Source of the DNA: Sophora flavescens
Lineage: Eukaryota > Streptophyta > Magnoliopsida > Fabales > Fabaceae
Length of the DNA stretch: 64,000 nucleotides
Assembly (NCBI GenBank): GCA_030762895.1
Contig: CM061065.1
Span: forward strand, 74,289,676 to 74,353,675
Reading direction: 5' to 3'
Below, one piece after another: positions 22,411-31,804 of the stretch. Positions within the stretch are counted from its first letter, which is position 1. The number at the start of each line of letters is the position of its first letter. Made by a program: the position numbers and the translations under genes. Below the pieces are notes generated by a model. That model was given only the letters and a program-made list of their open reading frames with translations. It did not search any database and was not told where the DNA came from.

Positions 22411-23335
22411 TGTAGTTTTGGCTTCAAAGACTCGAGAGGGGGGTGGGGGGTGGGGGGGGGGGGGGGGGTGAATTGAGCTTTCAAAAATCTTTTCAAATCA
22501 AAGTTACCTCAGGATCTTTTACAAAAACAGTGAAGGGCTTTTTATGAAATCTTGAATAGAAGGTGATGAGGAAAGAAAGATTAATTCAGAAAGATAAATC
22601 AGTAATAAGATTCAAGTTCACATTTCACGGCTATCAATTAAACAATGATTGAATCAAACAGAAAGAAGTTCGGTTCAGGGTCATACAGGTATTAGATAGA
22701 GGCCTTAATCAGTCAAGAACCGAAGTTACAATATATCAGTTTCAGTGATCAAGAACAGTCATAATCAACTTAGTTTTGAACAATTAATAACTCAAGATTG
22801 ATTGCAGTAATACTCTGGTTTTAATTCATATTAAATAGATCAAGAACTGATATCAATTGAAAACTTAGACCATCAAGATCGTAGTTTATGCACAAGACAG
22901 AGATTAAAGAGTTTGAGTTTAGAGATACCACACAACCAAAATTATCCTGGTTCAGTCACCACCACTATGACCTACATCTAGTCCCCACTCCACCTGTGAG
23001 TTTTCACACACTAACACAACAAGCTTTAGCCAAGTAGCTTGAAAAACCTTTACACCACAGAGCACTCCTTCACCTCGAGATACCACACTCTTGTGAAGAG
23101 CCTCAATGTTTTTCCTTAGGGATACCTCACCCTAATAACACAGAGAGGCTCCCTCTCTCATTACAATCAAATATAACGAAAAGATTGATTCCTAAACTCT
23201 CAATAGTCATATATATAAATTGAAGCACTTATGAGAATGAAACACTCTTTTCACAGTAAGCTCAAGAAAGAAGATGAATGATTTTCACAATTGATCTCTC
23301 AAATTGATTTTGTAAAATTTCTGATATGTTGTAAG
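22411..23335 (-). repeat. Copia-2 3' LTR, truncated at 925 bp
   Basis: It matches 29810-30724 of the 5' LTR nearly base for base, with small indels. It contains a long interrupted G run (about 22437-22470). It stops at 23335 (ATATGTTGTAAG), where Cac-1 begins with CACTAGTG. Confidence 0.93.
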
Positions 23336-23640
23336 CACTAGTGGAAAATATACATTAGACGGTAAAGGTTTACGTCAGTTAACCAAAAGCTAGACGTTAA
23401 AAAGGAGGCGGTGGCAGTTTTGTAAATATCAGGCTTCATTATTTCAATTTTAACGTCAGTTGTTTTAATGACTGACATTAAAAGTGAAGTGACTCACTTT
23501 TAACGTCAGTTCAATAAAGAACTGACATTAAAAGTGAATATTTTAACGTCAGTTCGATAAAGAACTGACGTTATAAGTAAGTCTCTTCACTTTTAACGTC
23601 AGTCCCTACATCAACAGACGTTAAAAGTTATTTTAATAAT
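23336..23640 (+). repeat. Cac-1 subterminal inverted-repeat array
   Basis: Several units of TTTTAACGTCAGTT and its complement AACTGACGTTAAAA are paired head to head with 6-9 nt spacers. More units lie at 24530-24830 and 25690-25930. Such arrays bind the TNP1/TNPA-type protein in En/Spm elements. Confidence 0.88.
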
Positions 23641-24529
23641 TTTTTTTATCTAGTATACGATTCCTTCCGCATTGCCTTCCTCAAAGTTTCAGTTTCACAT
23701 GATCATTGCTTTGATGTTTTGTGTTTCTGTTTTGAAAACTAAAATATATGTGCGAAGTATAAGTTGAATCAATAACCCAAACCGGATCTCATTCATGAAG
23801 TGTAATACTGATCGATCGATCTGAGAAGATTGAAAGGGTTTAAAATCCTATAAAAAGTTACATTGAAAGGGTTTAAAATCCTATAAAAAGTTACATTGAA
23901 AGGGTTTAAAATCCTAAACATTAAAGCTACATCCCATCAGAGAGTTTTATGAAATATGCCAAAGGGAAAACTATATATACTCCGAAGACCTCGTAAACCC
24001 GGGGGCATGAGAGAGCTCAAGAGAGAGGCAAAAACAGGTGCACCAGATCCGTTTCAAGCAAAGGCGGTGGTTCCGAGAGACTTCCAAGACGGTCACTTGC
24101 TGCCAAAGCTGAGGTTTTGGAACTGTGACCCCCGAGCACTGATTAGCCCTCCAAAGAATCTGATTCTCCGGAAGGTGATAAGGTGAGCAACTCACACAAT
24201 GTAATTTACTCAGACTTATCACCCATGCAATGTAATTTACTCAAACTCAGAAGTTGTTTGACCATTAAGACAAAGACCTTTGAGTCTAGGAATAGGAAGA
24301 AAGAGTGATGAAGTTAATCTCCACGGTGAGAGCCATATTGTGAAGCGAGAAAATTAAAAGGATGGAAGGAAGCTATTTATAGGAGAGAGGGGATGAAGTT
24401 ACTAAGCTATTCTGATTTTGAAGAAAACTTACCTATAAACTTAATGCTCATTAAGAGGATTGAGTTACAAGGTGCATGGGTAAGTAGCACAGTACAGTCA
24501 AAGGAATGAATGTTTTTGCAGATATCTAT
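23641..24529. other. Passenger segment, copy 1, in Cac-1
   Basis: This sequence is absent from Cac-2 and Cac-3. It contains a minus-strand promoter-like unit: TATA box CTATAAATAG at about 24377-24386, then an ATG about 45 bp downstream (24333) starting a short frame MALTVEINFIT with a stop after 16 codons. A 76-codon plus-strand frame (23956-24186) has no recognisable domain. The part at about 24215-24529 recurs at 25377-25690. I suspect a captured host gene 5' end, but cannot name the gene. Confidence 0.5.
23831..23916 (+). repeat. Tandem repeat, about 33 bp, 2.6 copies
   Basis: Units contain ATTGAAAGGGTTTAAAATCC followed by TATAAAAAGTTAC. It lies in the extra segment of Cac-1. Function is unknown. 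Confidence 0.85.
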
Positions 24530-24535
24530 ACACTT
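24215..24535. repeat. About 310-bp unit, copy 1 of a direct duplication
   Basis: It matches 25377-25690 with small indels (offset near 1157 bp). Shared landmarks are CCATGCAATGTAATTTACTC, GACAAAGACCTTTGAGTC and the TATA-like TATTTATAGGAG. Confidence 0.88.
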
Positions 24536-24829
24536 TTAACGTCAGTTTTTAAAAAAGCGGCGTTAAAAGTGTTTTTAATAAAAAATATTAATTGTTAACG
24601 TTAGGTTTTTATACAACCGGCGTTAAAAGTTTGATTTTTACTTGATTAAATAAATAGTGGCGTAAATAATCCTATATATTATACACGTGCAGAATGAATA
24701 TTGGAAATAATGTAATTAATACACGGGAACTTGGGAGTCATCAAATAAGTTGACGTTAAAAATGAGGTGGTGGGTAAACTATTTGCGTCAGTTCTATAAA
24801 TAACTGACGTAAATAATTATGAAACTCAT

Positions 24830-25376
24830 TTCATTGGTTGTCATGTCCCTGTTGTCCCTCTTAACGCAGATCACTCCATATAGTACTGCAGTTTATTTCT
24901 AAACCTTTTTTTTATACAAGTTTATTTTTAATTTTTATTAATTAGCTTGAATTAGTAAACAAATTATTGTGCAAATTAAAATAAATAAACACTTAACATA
25001 AAACAAGTTATATGTATAATCAAATCATATGACATTGAAGCGATTCATAAGTTAAAATTACATGATTAAAAGATAAAAAATTTCTGCAACATAGCCCTAA
25101 AATATAAAAAAGTTTCTGCATCAAGCATCATTTTCTTCTCGATCCTGTCATCGAAACTCCAATGGATGCATCACCTCCTCGCTTGAATTCCAAGATGCAA
25201 AGTAAATCCTCGGTCACTAGCAGCGAAAGCAAAGTGAAATGGATCTTTGCATCTTTCTTCTTCATGGAGTTCCTTGATGCATCATCTTGAATCCACAATC
25301 ACTTGCTTCCAAAGCAAAGTGAAAGGGATGACGGGGATGAAATAAAGTGAGAGAATCACATTACGTGATTCACCCA
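24830..25376. other. AT-rich interval and second passenger part of Cac-1
   Basis: 24890-25110 is AT-rich with no feature. 25120-25370 is richer in GC and repeats AAGCAAAGTGAAA and GATGCATCA blocks, resembling a degenerate exon or UTR. No open frame of note is seen. Confidence 0.4.
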
Positions 25377-25690
25377 ACCTTAATATCCATGCAATGTAAT
25401 TTACTCAAACTCAAGTTGTTTGACCATTAAGACAAAGACCTTTGAGTCTAGGAATAGGAAGAAAGAGTGATGAAGTTAATCTCCACGGCAGAGCCATATT
25501 GTGAAGCAGAAAATTAATTAAAAGGAGATGGAAGCTAGGAAGCTATTTATAGGAGCAGTGGATGAAGTTACTAAGTTATTCTGATTTTCTTGAAAACTTA
25601 TCTATAAACTTAATGCTCATTAATAGGATTAGGTACAAAGGTGAATGGGTAAGTAGCACAGTAGTCAAGGGAATGAATGTTTCTGCAGAA
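25377..25690. repeat. About 310-bp unit, copy 2 of a direct duplication
   Basis: Second copy of 24215-24535, also with a minus-strand TATA-like CTATAAATAG (about 25544-25553) and the ATGGCTCT start. It is followed at 25690-25930 by subterminal TTTAACGTCAG repeats, as copy 1 is, so the duplicated unit probably included part of that array. Confidence 0.85.
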
Positions 25691-26299
25691 ACTAATAAAC
25701 CTTTAACGTCCGTTGTGTAATACAACTGACGTAAGAAGTTGTGAGTGTTTTTAACGTCAGTTTCTTAATACAACTTACGTTAAATATATGACATTTAACG
25801 TCAGTTATTACTAACAACTGACGTAATAAGTGTGAGAGTTTTTAACGTCAGTTTATTAAGACAACTAACGTTAAATATATGATCTTCAACGTCAGGTTTT
25901 ACCAAAAACTGACGTAAAATGTTGTTTTATTTTAATTATAACGTTTACCCCCACGCGCCTTCTCCACTTCTCTACGTCTTTTCTCTTTTCATAACGCTCA
26001 ACCCTCACTCTCGCTCTCACTCTGCCCTAATCACGCGCTCATCTCCACCGCAACCACCGCGAGGGCTTCTTCGCCACCACCGTGAGGTACACTCTTAACC
26101 CCTAACTCTGTCTTTCCCGCTCCTTCTTTGCAATAACTTGACATCTCTCTTTCCCCTGGCCTTCCCGCGCATTAACTCTCCTTGTCCCTCTGCTCTCAGT
26201 AACCACATCGAACGTTGGCCACCACTCGAGCTTCCCCCCCACCACCACGCGAGCGCCTATTTCTGGTAAGTCTTTAATTAGGGCACATTTTTTTATTCA

Positions 26300-26500
26300 C
26301 GGTTTTGAGTGCATGCATGTTGCTCTGCTGGTTTGAAACTGTAGTCTCAGTAGTTGAAACTTGAAACTGTGAGTTTGAGTTGTTTGGAATGTCTCTATTT
26401 TTGGTTTTGAGTGTATGTTGAAACTGTAGTCTCAGTAGTTGTAACTTTAAACCGTGAGTTTGAGTTGTTTGGAATGTCTCTATTTTTAGTTTTGAGTGCA
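26300..26500 (+). repeat. Tandem duplication of about 100 bp in the Cac-1 leader
   Basis: Two copies share AAACTGTAGTCTCAGTAGTT and GAGTTTGAGTTGTTTGGAAT. It lies in a stretch upstream of the first coding exon, probably a 5' UTR intron (a GGTAAG donor lies near 26265 and an ACAG acceptor at about 26806). Confidence 0.82.
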
Positions 26501-26520
26501 TGTTGCTCTGCTGGTTGATC

Positions 26521-26640
26521 TGTCACGGCCGTGATGTTCATCACGGCCACGGCTAGGCCGTGATCAGTTCTGCCTATGAGGGTCTGATTCAGTTGGCACG
26601 TTACGGCCGTGATGGACATCACGGCCAGGCCGTGACCAGT
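26521..26640 (+). repeat. Cluster of TCACGGCCGTGA palindromes in the Cac-1 leader
   Basis: Four or more copies include GTCACGGCCGTGATG, CATCACGGCCACGG and GGCCGTGATC. Very similar CATCACGGCT..AGCC.TGATG units occur in the LTRs of Tat-1 (about 38285-38410 and 44805-44940). Confidence 0.85.
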
Positions 26641-26816
26641 GCTTGGCAATGTTCAAAAACTATAGTTTTCAATCTCCCGTATTGTCCTTATATTGGATAT
26701 ATAGATGTTTTGTATATCTACAGGACCTATCTAGTTATTTTTATTTATACTTCTGTATTTATTTTGAGTTATAACCTATGTTAATACATATATATTGTTT
26801 TTGAACAGGCATACAT

Positions 26817-27546
26817 ATGGATCAGTCGGATAGCCCACATGCACGGGAGGACACTGTTGGGGTTTCGCAGGACCCGGTCACGCCTACGCCTGCTGATTCT
26901 AGTGTAAGTTTACATGCATGTTATATACTGTCTTTAGTCTTTCTTGTTAATGTAAGTTTATAATGTTACAACCCTCTATTTTATCATTTTTTTGTCCATA
27001 CAGACATCACAGGCTCATAGGAAACGGGGTAGAGGAGCCACCTCGTTGAAGAAACTAGAGAAGGACAGGCAGAGCGGACAAAAGCTTGAGGTGTCCTTCG
27101 ATGCTAATCTAAATGCCCAGGGACCCCGTGCTAAAGAATTTAATAAGTGGGTGTTTCTACAAGCGAAGCAGCACGTAAGCATCAACTACAACCACTGGAA
27201 TGACGTTCCCACGAAGCGTTAAGGATCAGATTTGGGAGGCTATCACGGTATTTTACCTTTACATTCGTTTGATTTACATTATTAGATAATTATCCGAGTT
27301 ATAATCCATCCAGTTGTTATATATGTATCTAATGTGTAGGTAGCTTGGACTGTGCCAAATGACGAGGATCATCGTCATAAATGTATGAAAATGGCATCAA
27401 AGCGTTGGAATGGGTTCAAGCATGATCTTACCATGTACTATCTATCTGGGAAGAAGCGGCTTGATAAAATGTTCTCGGATTATCCCTGGATTGATCAGGA
27501 TACTTGGGATATGTTTGCCAGGAGTCGACAGGATGAAGAATTTCAG
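26817..27546 (+). pseudogene. Cac-1 TNP1-like (Transposase_24 family) gene, first three exons
   Basis: Exon 1 is 26817-26903 (MDQSDSPHAREDTVG.. ending at a GTAAGT donor). Exon 2 is 27004-27247 (KRGRGATSLKKLEKDRQ, then KQHVSINYNHWNDVP). Exon 3 is 27340-27546 (DYPWIDQDTWDMFARSRQ, donor AG/GTTGG). One extra base near 27212 shifts the end of exon 2. The rest is deleted at 27631. The pattern matches the plant Ptta/En/Spm accessory transposase, which in En/Spm binds subterminal repeats. Cac-2 and Cac-3 show that a Ulp1-like domain should follow. Confidence 0.85.
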
Positions 27547-27631
27547 GTTGGTTGATTAAGTTAATTTTGTATGCTTATTATAGATCATTTAACTATATTT
27601 AATTATGTGTTTTTGTTTGAATAGGCTAATT

Positions 27632-28322
27632 AAGTGGTTCATGTGAACGTGTGCAATTCTTCTACGCCAAAGCCAATTCTCTTCTTCTTTTGAAACAAGA
27701 TAGCATGCAGTATTTGAAGAGATATTATCTAAATCAAGCATATAGATGTTATCTGTCGTATGTCAATGAATTTCAAATTTTCATTATGCTGATTTTCTAT
27801 TAAGCAACTATTGGAATTGAATTTTACCTTGAAGCCTTTGTCACTTAGTTGACTGATACTTAATAGGTTGTGTTTCAGTCCCTCAACATATAGTACATCC
27901 TCAATGATTGTTGTTCAATCACTTCCAATGTTGCCAATGCCAAGTATTCTCCCTTTATTGTAGTCTCCATAGGTAACACTACCACTTGACTTAGGGGTAA
28001 AGGAAATGAACTTGGTTTTGTCTCCAATCATGTGCTTGGAACAACCACTGTCAAGATACCATTTCACATTCTTGGCTTTCCAACACACCTGCAAAATAGA
28101 ATCATGTTTGTGTTTTAGGTACCCAAATCTGTTTGGGTCCTTTCGAGTTAGTTGCAGCAATAGTTCCTTTAGGAACCCATATATACTTAGATTTATTGTA
28201 TGCTGATTTTTTGTATTGACATGTAGAAGCTCTGTGACATTTTCTAGCACAGAAATTGAATTTAACAACTGGTGTGTTTGATGTCTTAGGTGCAGCAAAA
28301 AATTTCTTGAAAGATTTCTCAT
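27632..28322 (-). pseudogene. Copia-2 protease and pre-integrase domain
   Basis: 27915-28322 reads a coil-rich end of gag and the protease: VKWYLDSGCSKHMIGDKTKF has the copia active site D-S-G-C-S-x-H-M. 27632-27914 continues in broken frames with EDVLYVEGLKHNLLSISQLS and the GAG_pre-integrase end (NWLWRRRIAHVHMNHLIS). Sequence stops right there at the Cac-1 breakpoint, so the integrase is absent. A frameshift separates it from the upstream gag frame. The protease would release mature gag and enzymes. Confidence 0.92.
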
Positions 28323-28368
28323 GTATCTTAGGTTTATAGCCTATTCCAGCCTTATCATAAACACATTT

Positions 28369-29760
28369 TTACTGTCCTAATAAAGCATTCAACTTATCTC
28401 TACCATTTGTGAACTTGGCTAAGTCATTTTTCAGTTTTTCAACTTCTTTAGTCAATGTACAACACTTAGAACAATTAGAGCATATAGGTGGTTCCAAAAC
28501 AGTAGCCAATCTTTCTTTTACAGCACAATTTTCTGTTTTTAATTCATCTAGCTCTTTGTTTAAAACAGAATATTTCTCTTTTAGGCATGTGATGGTTTTC
28601 TTAGACTTATTTAGCAATCTAGCAAGTCTAATGGATTCTTTATGAAGTTCTTCGAAAGAATTTTGTAATTCATCATAAGAAGGTTGATAATTAGAACTTA
28701 CTTCACTTTCTGAATCACTATGATTGCTGGTCATCAAACACAAGTTTGCCTCCTCAGATTCAGATTCTCCAGTGGATTCTAGATCATTATCTCTCTGTTT
28801 TGTCCTTCTTTTACAGTTTTGGACAGTCAAGCTTCACGTGGCCAATCTTTCCACATTCATAGCATGTGATGTTGTTGGAAGAGTTGACACCTTTGCTGAA
28901 ATTTCTCCTTTGAAAAGTGGATAGCTTTCTTTTGAAGTTGCCTTTCTTCTTTAGGAACTTCTTGAATTTTCTAACTAGCATTCCCATCTCTTCTTCAGAT
29001 TCTGCCACTTGTGCTGAATCATTATCATCATTGTCTTCTACTTCTCTGACTTGTGATTTCAGAGCCAATCCCTTTTCTTTTTGTCAGTTTCTTCATTCTC
29101 ATTCAGTCTGTTCAACTCCAATTCATGCTCTTACAGTTTTCCAAACAATGTGGCAATGGTCATTGATGAAAGGTCTCTAGATTCTGAGATTGTAATGACT
29201 TTAGGCTGCAATTCCCTACTCAAGCATCTCATTACTTTGTTAATTTGATCCTCATTTGATATAGCTTTTCCAAGACCAGCAAGTTGGTTGACAATGTGAG
29301 TGAATCTCTTTTGCATTTCAGTCATAGGTTCTCCTTGCTTCATTATGAACAGCTCATACTAATGTGTGTGGGTGTTCATTATTACTCTTTTGACATCTGT
29401 GGTTCCTTCATGTGCTACTTGTAATGTATCCCACATCTCCTTAGCTGATTTATAATTTGAAACCCTGAAAAACTCATCACGGTTTAAAGCAGATGTTATA
29501 ATATTCTTAGCACGTGCATTATATTGAACTCTTTTCTTATCATCCTCATTCCATTCAGTTTTAGTCTTATTTCTTGGAGCACCATTAGCAACTATAGTAG
29601 AGGGGACAAATGGTCCATTTTCTACTACATCCCATATGTCAACCCCTGCTGCCTCAAGAAAGATAACCATTCTTTCCTTCCAATAGATATATTCAGATCC
29701 ATTGAAGGCAGGAGGGCGTGCAAGGGAAGCCCCTTCATTTAAACAGTTATTGGAAGCCAA
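28369..29760 (-). pseudogene. Copia-2 gag (UBN2 type, zinc knuckle, coiled coil), broken
   Basis: Starts at the ATG at 29758-29760 (MASNNCLNEGASLARPPAFN), 36 nt from the primer site. 29359-29760 and 29131-29343 form one frame split by a single stop: EYIYWKERMVIFLEAAGVDI, SAKEMWDTLQVAHEGT, and MTEMQKRFTHIVNQLAGLG are the UBN2/Retrotran_gag pattern of copia elements. After a frameshift, 28811-29068 carries a zinc knuckle CYECGKIGHVKLDCP. 28369-28830 is a Lys/Glu-rich probable coiled coil (about residues 50-150) including a Cys cluster (CSNCSKCC). Gag forms the particle and packages RNA. Confidence 0.92.
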
Positions 29761-29795
29761 ACTCTTATAGCTGTTAAACCAAAGTTAACAGTTTA

Positions 29796-29807
29796 GCTCA
29801 AATACCA
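29796..29807 (-). promoter_or_regulatory. Primer binding site of Copia-2 (decayed initiator Met type)
   Basis: The minus strand reads TGGTATTTGAGC, 10 of 12 matching TGGTATCAGAGC, 2 nt from the 5' LTR edge at 29810. Confidence 0.75.
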
Positions 29808-29809
29808 GC

Positions 29810-31420
29810 TGTTGTTTTGGCTTCAAAGACTTAAGAGGGGGGGGGGGTGAATTGAGCTTTCAAAAACTTTATTTTTCAAATCAAAGTTGTCTCGGGATCT
29901 TTTACAAAAAAAAAGTGAAGGGCTTTTTATGAAATCTTGAATAGAAGGGGGTGAGAAAAGAAAGATTAATTCAGAAAGATAAATCAGTAATAAGATTCAA
30001 GTTCACAGTTAACAGCTATCAATTAAACAATGATTGAATCAAACAGAAAGAAGTTCGGTTCAGGGTCATACAGGTATTAGATAGAGGCCTTAATCAGTCA
30101 AGAACCGAAGTTACAATATATCAGTTTCAGTTTCAGTGATCAAGAACAGTCATAATCAACTTAGTTTTGAACAATTAATAACTCAAGATTGATTGCAGTA
30201 ATACTCTGGTTTTAATTCATATTAAATAGATCAAGAACTGATATCAATTGAAAACTTAGACCATCAAGATCGTAGTTTATGCACAAGACAGAGATTAAAG
30301 AGTTTGAGTTTAGAGATACCACACAACCAAAATTATCCTGGTTCAGTCACCACCACTATGACCTACATCTAGTCCCCACTCCACCTGTGAGTTTTCACAC
30401 ACTAACACAACAAGCTTTAGCCAAGTAGCTTGAAAAACCTTTACACCACAGAGCACTCCTTCACCTCGAGATACCACACTCTTGTGAAGAGCCTCAATGT
30501 TCTTCCTTAGGGATACCTCACCCTAATAACACAGAGGCTCCCTCTCTCATTACAATCAAATATAACGAAAAGATTGATTCCTAAACTCTCAATAGTCATA
30601 TATATAAATTGAAGCACTTATGAGAATGAAACACTCTTTTCACAGTAAGCTCAAGCAAGAAGATGAATGATTTTCACAATTGATCTCTCAAATTGATTTT
30701 GTAAAATTTCTGATATGTTATAAGTGTTCCTTTGATCCCACTTTATATGTAAAACAAGTAATAGCCGTTGGGATCAATTAAAACAGATTTCGGTCTGATA
30801 ACGGAATCGGTTTTCTTGATTCTGGTTCTTGAACAGGGGTTGAGTACAGGGCTGTATTAACCAATTTCATACTGATAGTTCTGATAGTTTCTCAAAATCT
30901 TGAACTTGGTTAATCCATCAGTACACCCATTCAATACATCTATGTATTGAATCAAGAACCTTAAATTCATTTGTCAGTTACAGTAGCAGACATACATCCA
31001 TTGATTACATGGCTGTACCAGACTAATAATTTTCTTATTTTTAAAAATCATTTTCATAAAAAAAAACTTATTCCTTTTAATGCAGGTTATGAAAATTGAT
31101 TTTCTTCATGCATCTTTTTAGTTGAGCTATTTTGTGACTAAGCGATTTCTTTCTCTTACAAATCATCTAAGACTTAAATCTAAAATTCTCCTTTAAGCTT
31201 GGTCTTGATGATCCTTTGATCTTTGACTTTGCTCTTTTGATTTCTACATGAAACTCATTGATTCCTTCAAGTTCTTCCTTGACTATTTTCCTTGAATTTG
31301 CTTAATGAACTTGTTGATCACTGCTTGATACATGTCTTTGCAATTTGACACTAAAACACTTGCACACACATTAAATTGTATTTGCCATATATCAAAATCT
31401 CTAAGTCATTGAGTCTTACA
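29810..31420 (-). repeat. Copia-2 5' LTR, complete, 1611 bp
   Basis: It starts TGTTGTTTTGGCTTC and ends GAGTCTTACA, followed by TACGA. It is related in reverse to the Copia-1 LTR (for example TTGACACTAAAACACTTGC near 31347). It has a shorter G run than the 3' LTR (about 29835-29846). Confidence 0.93.
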
Positions 31421-31804
31421 TACGATAATTAAACCCAAAGTATCATTTCAAACAATTTTAAAGTGGGGTTTAACCATCGTCGACTACTCGGCAACTAGTA
31501 GGGTCTGGGGCACCCTACGCAGACAAACTAACATGCTATATCGAGCTTGCCTCCCCGGCGTGATAATCACTTTCTCCTTACCTTACTGCCTCGCGTACTT
31601 CCCGTAAACGCTTCGATTGCATCTGCGCTATGGCACGAACCTCGGTACTCTTTCCAACAACAACCTCGAATCTGATATTGACACCTACGGTATGTGTATT
31701 GGACCAAAATTTATCACGTGCACACACATGAGGTCCAAAATTAGCCAGAAACACAAAAACAATCGCACAATCAACAACCAACCAACACAGGAATTGAAAC
31801 GATA
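31421..31804 (-). repeat. Gyp-1 5' LTR, continuation right of Copia-2
   Basis: It begins with the right copy of the target duplication and matches 4938-5316 of LTR-A (for example CACCCTACGCAGACAAA, GATAATCACTTTCTCC). Similarity ends after ATTGAAACGAT at about 31804. Confidence 0.88.

Larger units (their letters stand above)
23336..27631 (+). mobile_element. Cac-1: CACTA (En/Spm-like) transposon, left half only
   Basis: It begins CACTAGTGGAAAA and has the same subterminal TTTAACGTCAGTT repeats, 5' UTR-like sequence and transposase exons as Cac-2 and Cac-3. Homology stops within intron 3 at about 27631, where Copia-2 pre-integrase sequence resumes. The right end, the Ulp1 exons and the neighbouring copia sequence are gone, so one deletion removed them. 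Compared with Cac-2 it has about 2 kb of extra sequence (23641-25690) between end and gene. The 3-bp target copy at its left may be AAG (23333-23335), unverified. Confidence 0.88.
22411..31420 (-). mobile_element. Copia-2: Ty1/copia element with internal deletion and CACTA insertion
   Basis: It is bounded by TGTAG at 22411 and TTACA at 31420, with target duplications TATGA (22406-22410) and TACGA (31421-31425). The ancestral site in LTR-A reads TACGA, so the left copy has a CpG-to-TpG change. Right to left: 5' LTR 31420-29810, primer site, gag, protease, pre-integrase domain. A CACTA remnant (Cac-1) then takes the place of integrase, RT, RNase H and half of the 3' LTR. Confidence 0.93.

Noticed and set aside
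23956..24186. A 76-codon plus-strand gene
   Set aside because: No recognised domain, no counterpart in the sister elements, and the promoter-like signals nearby are on the other strand.
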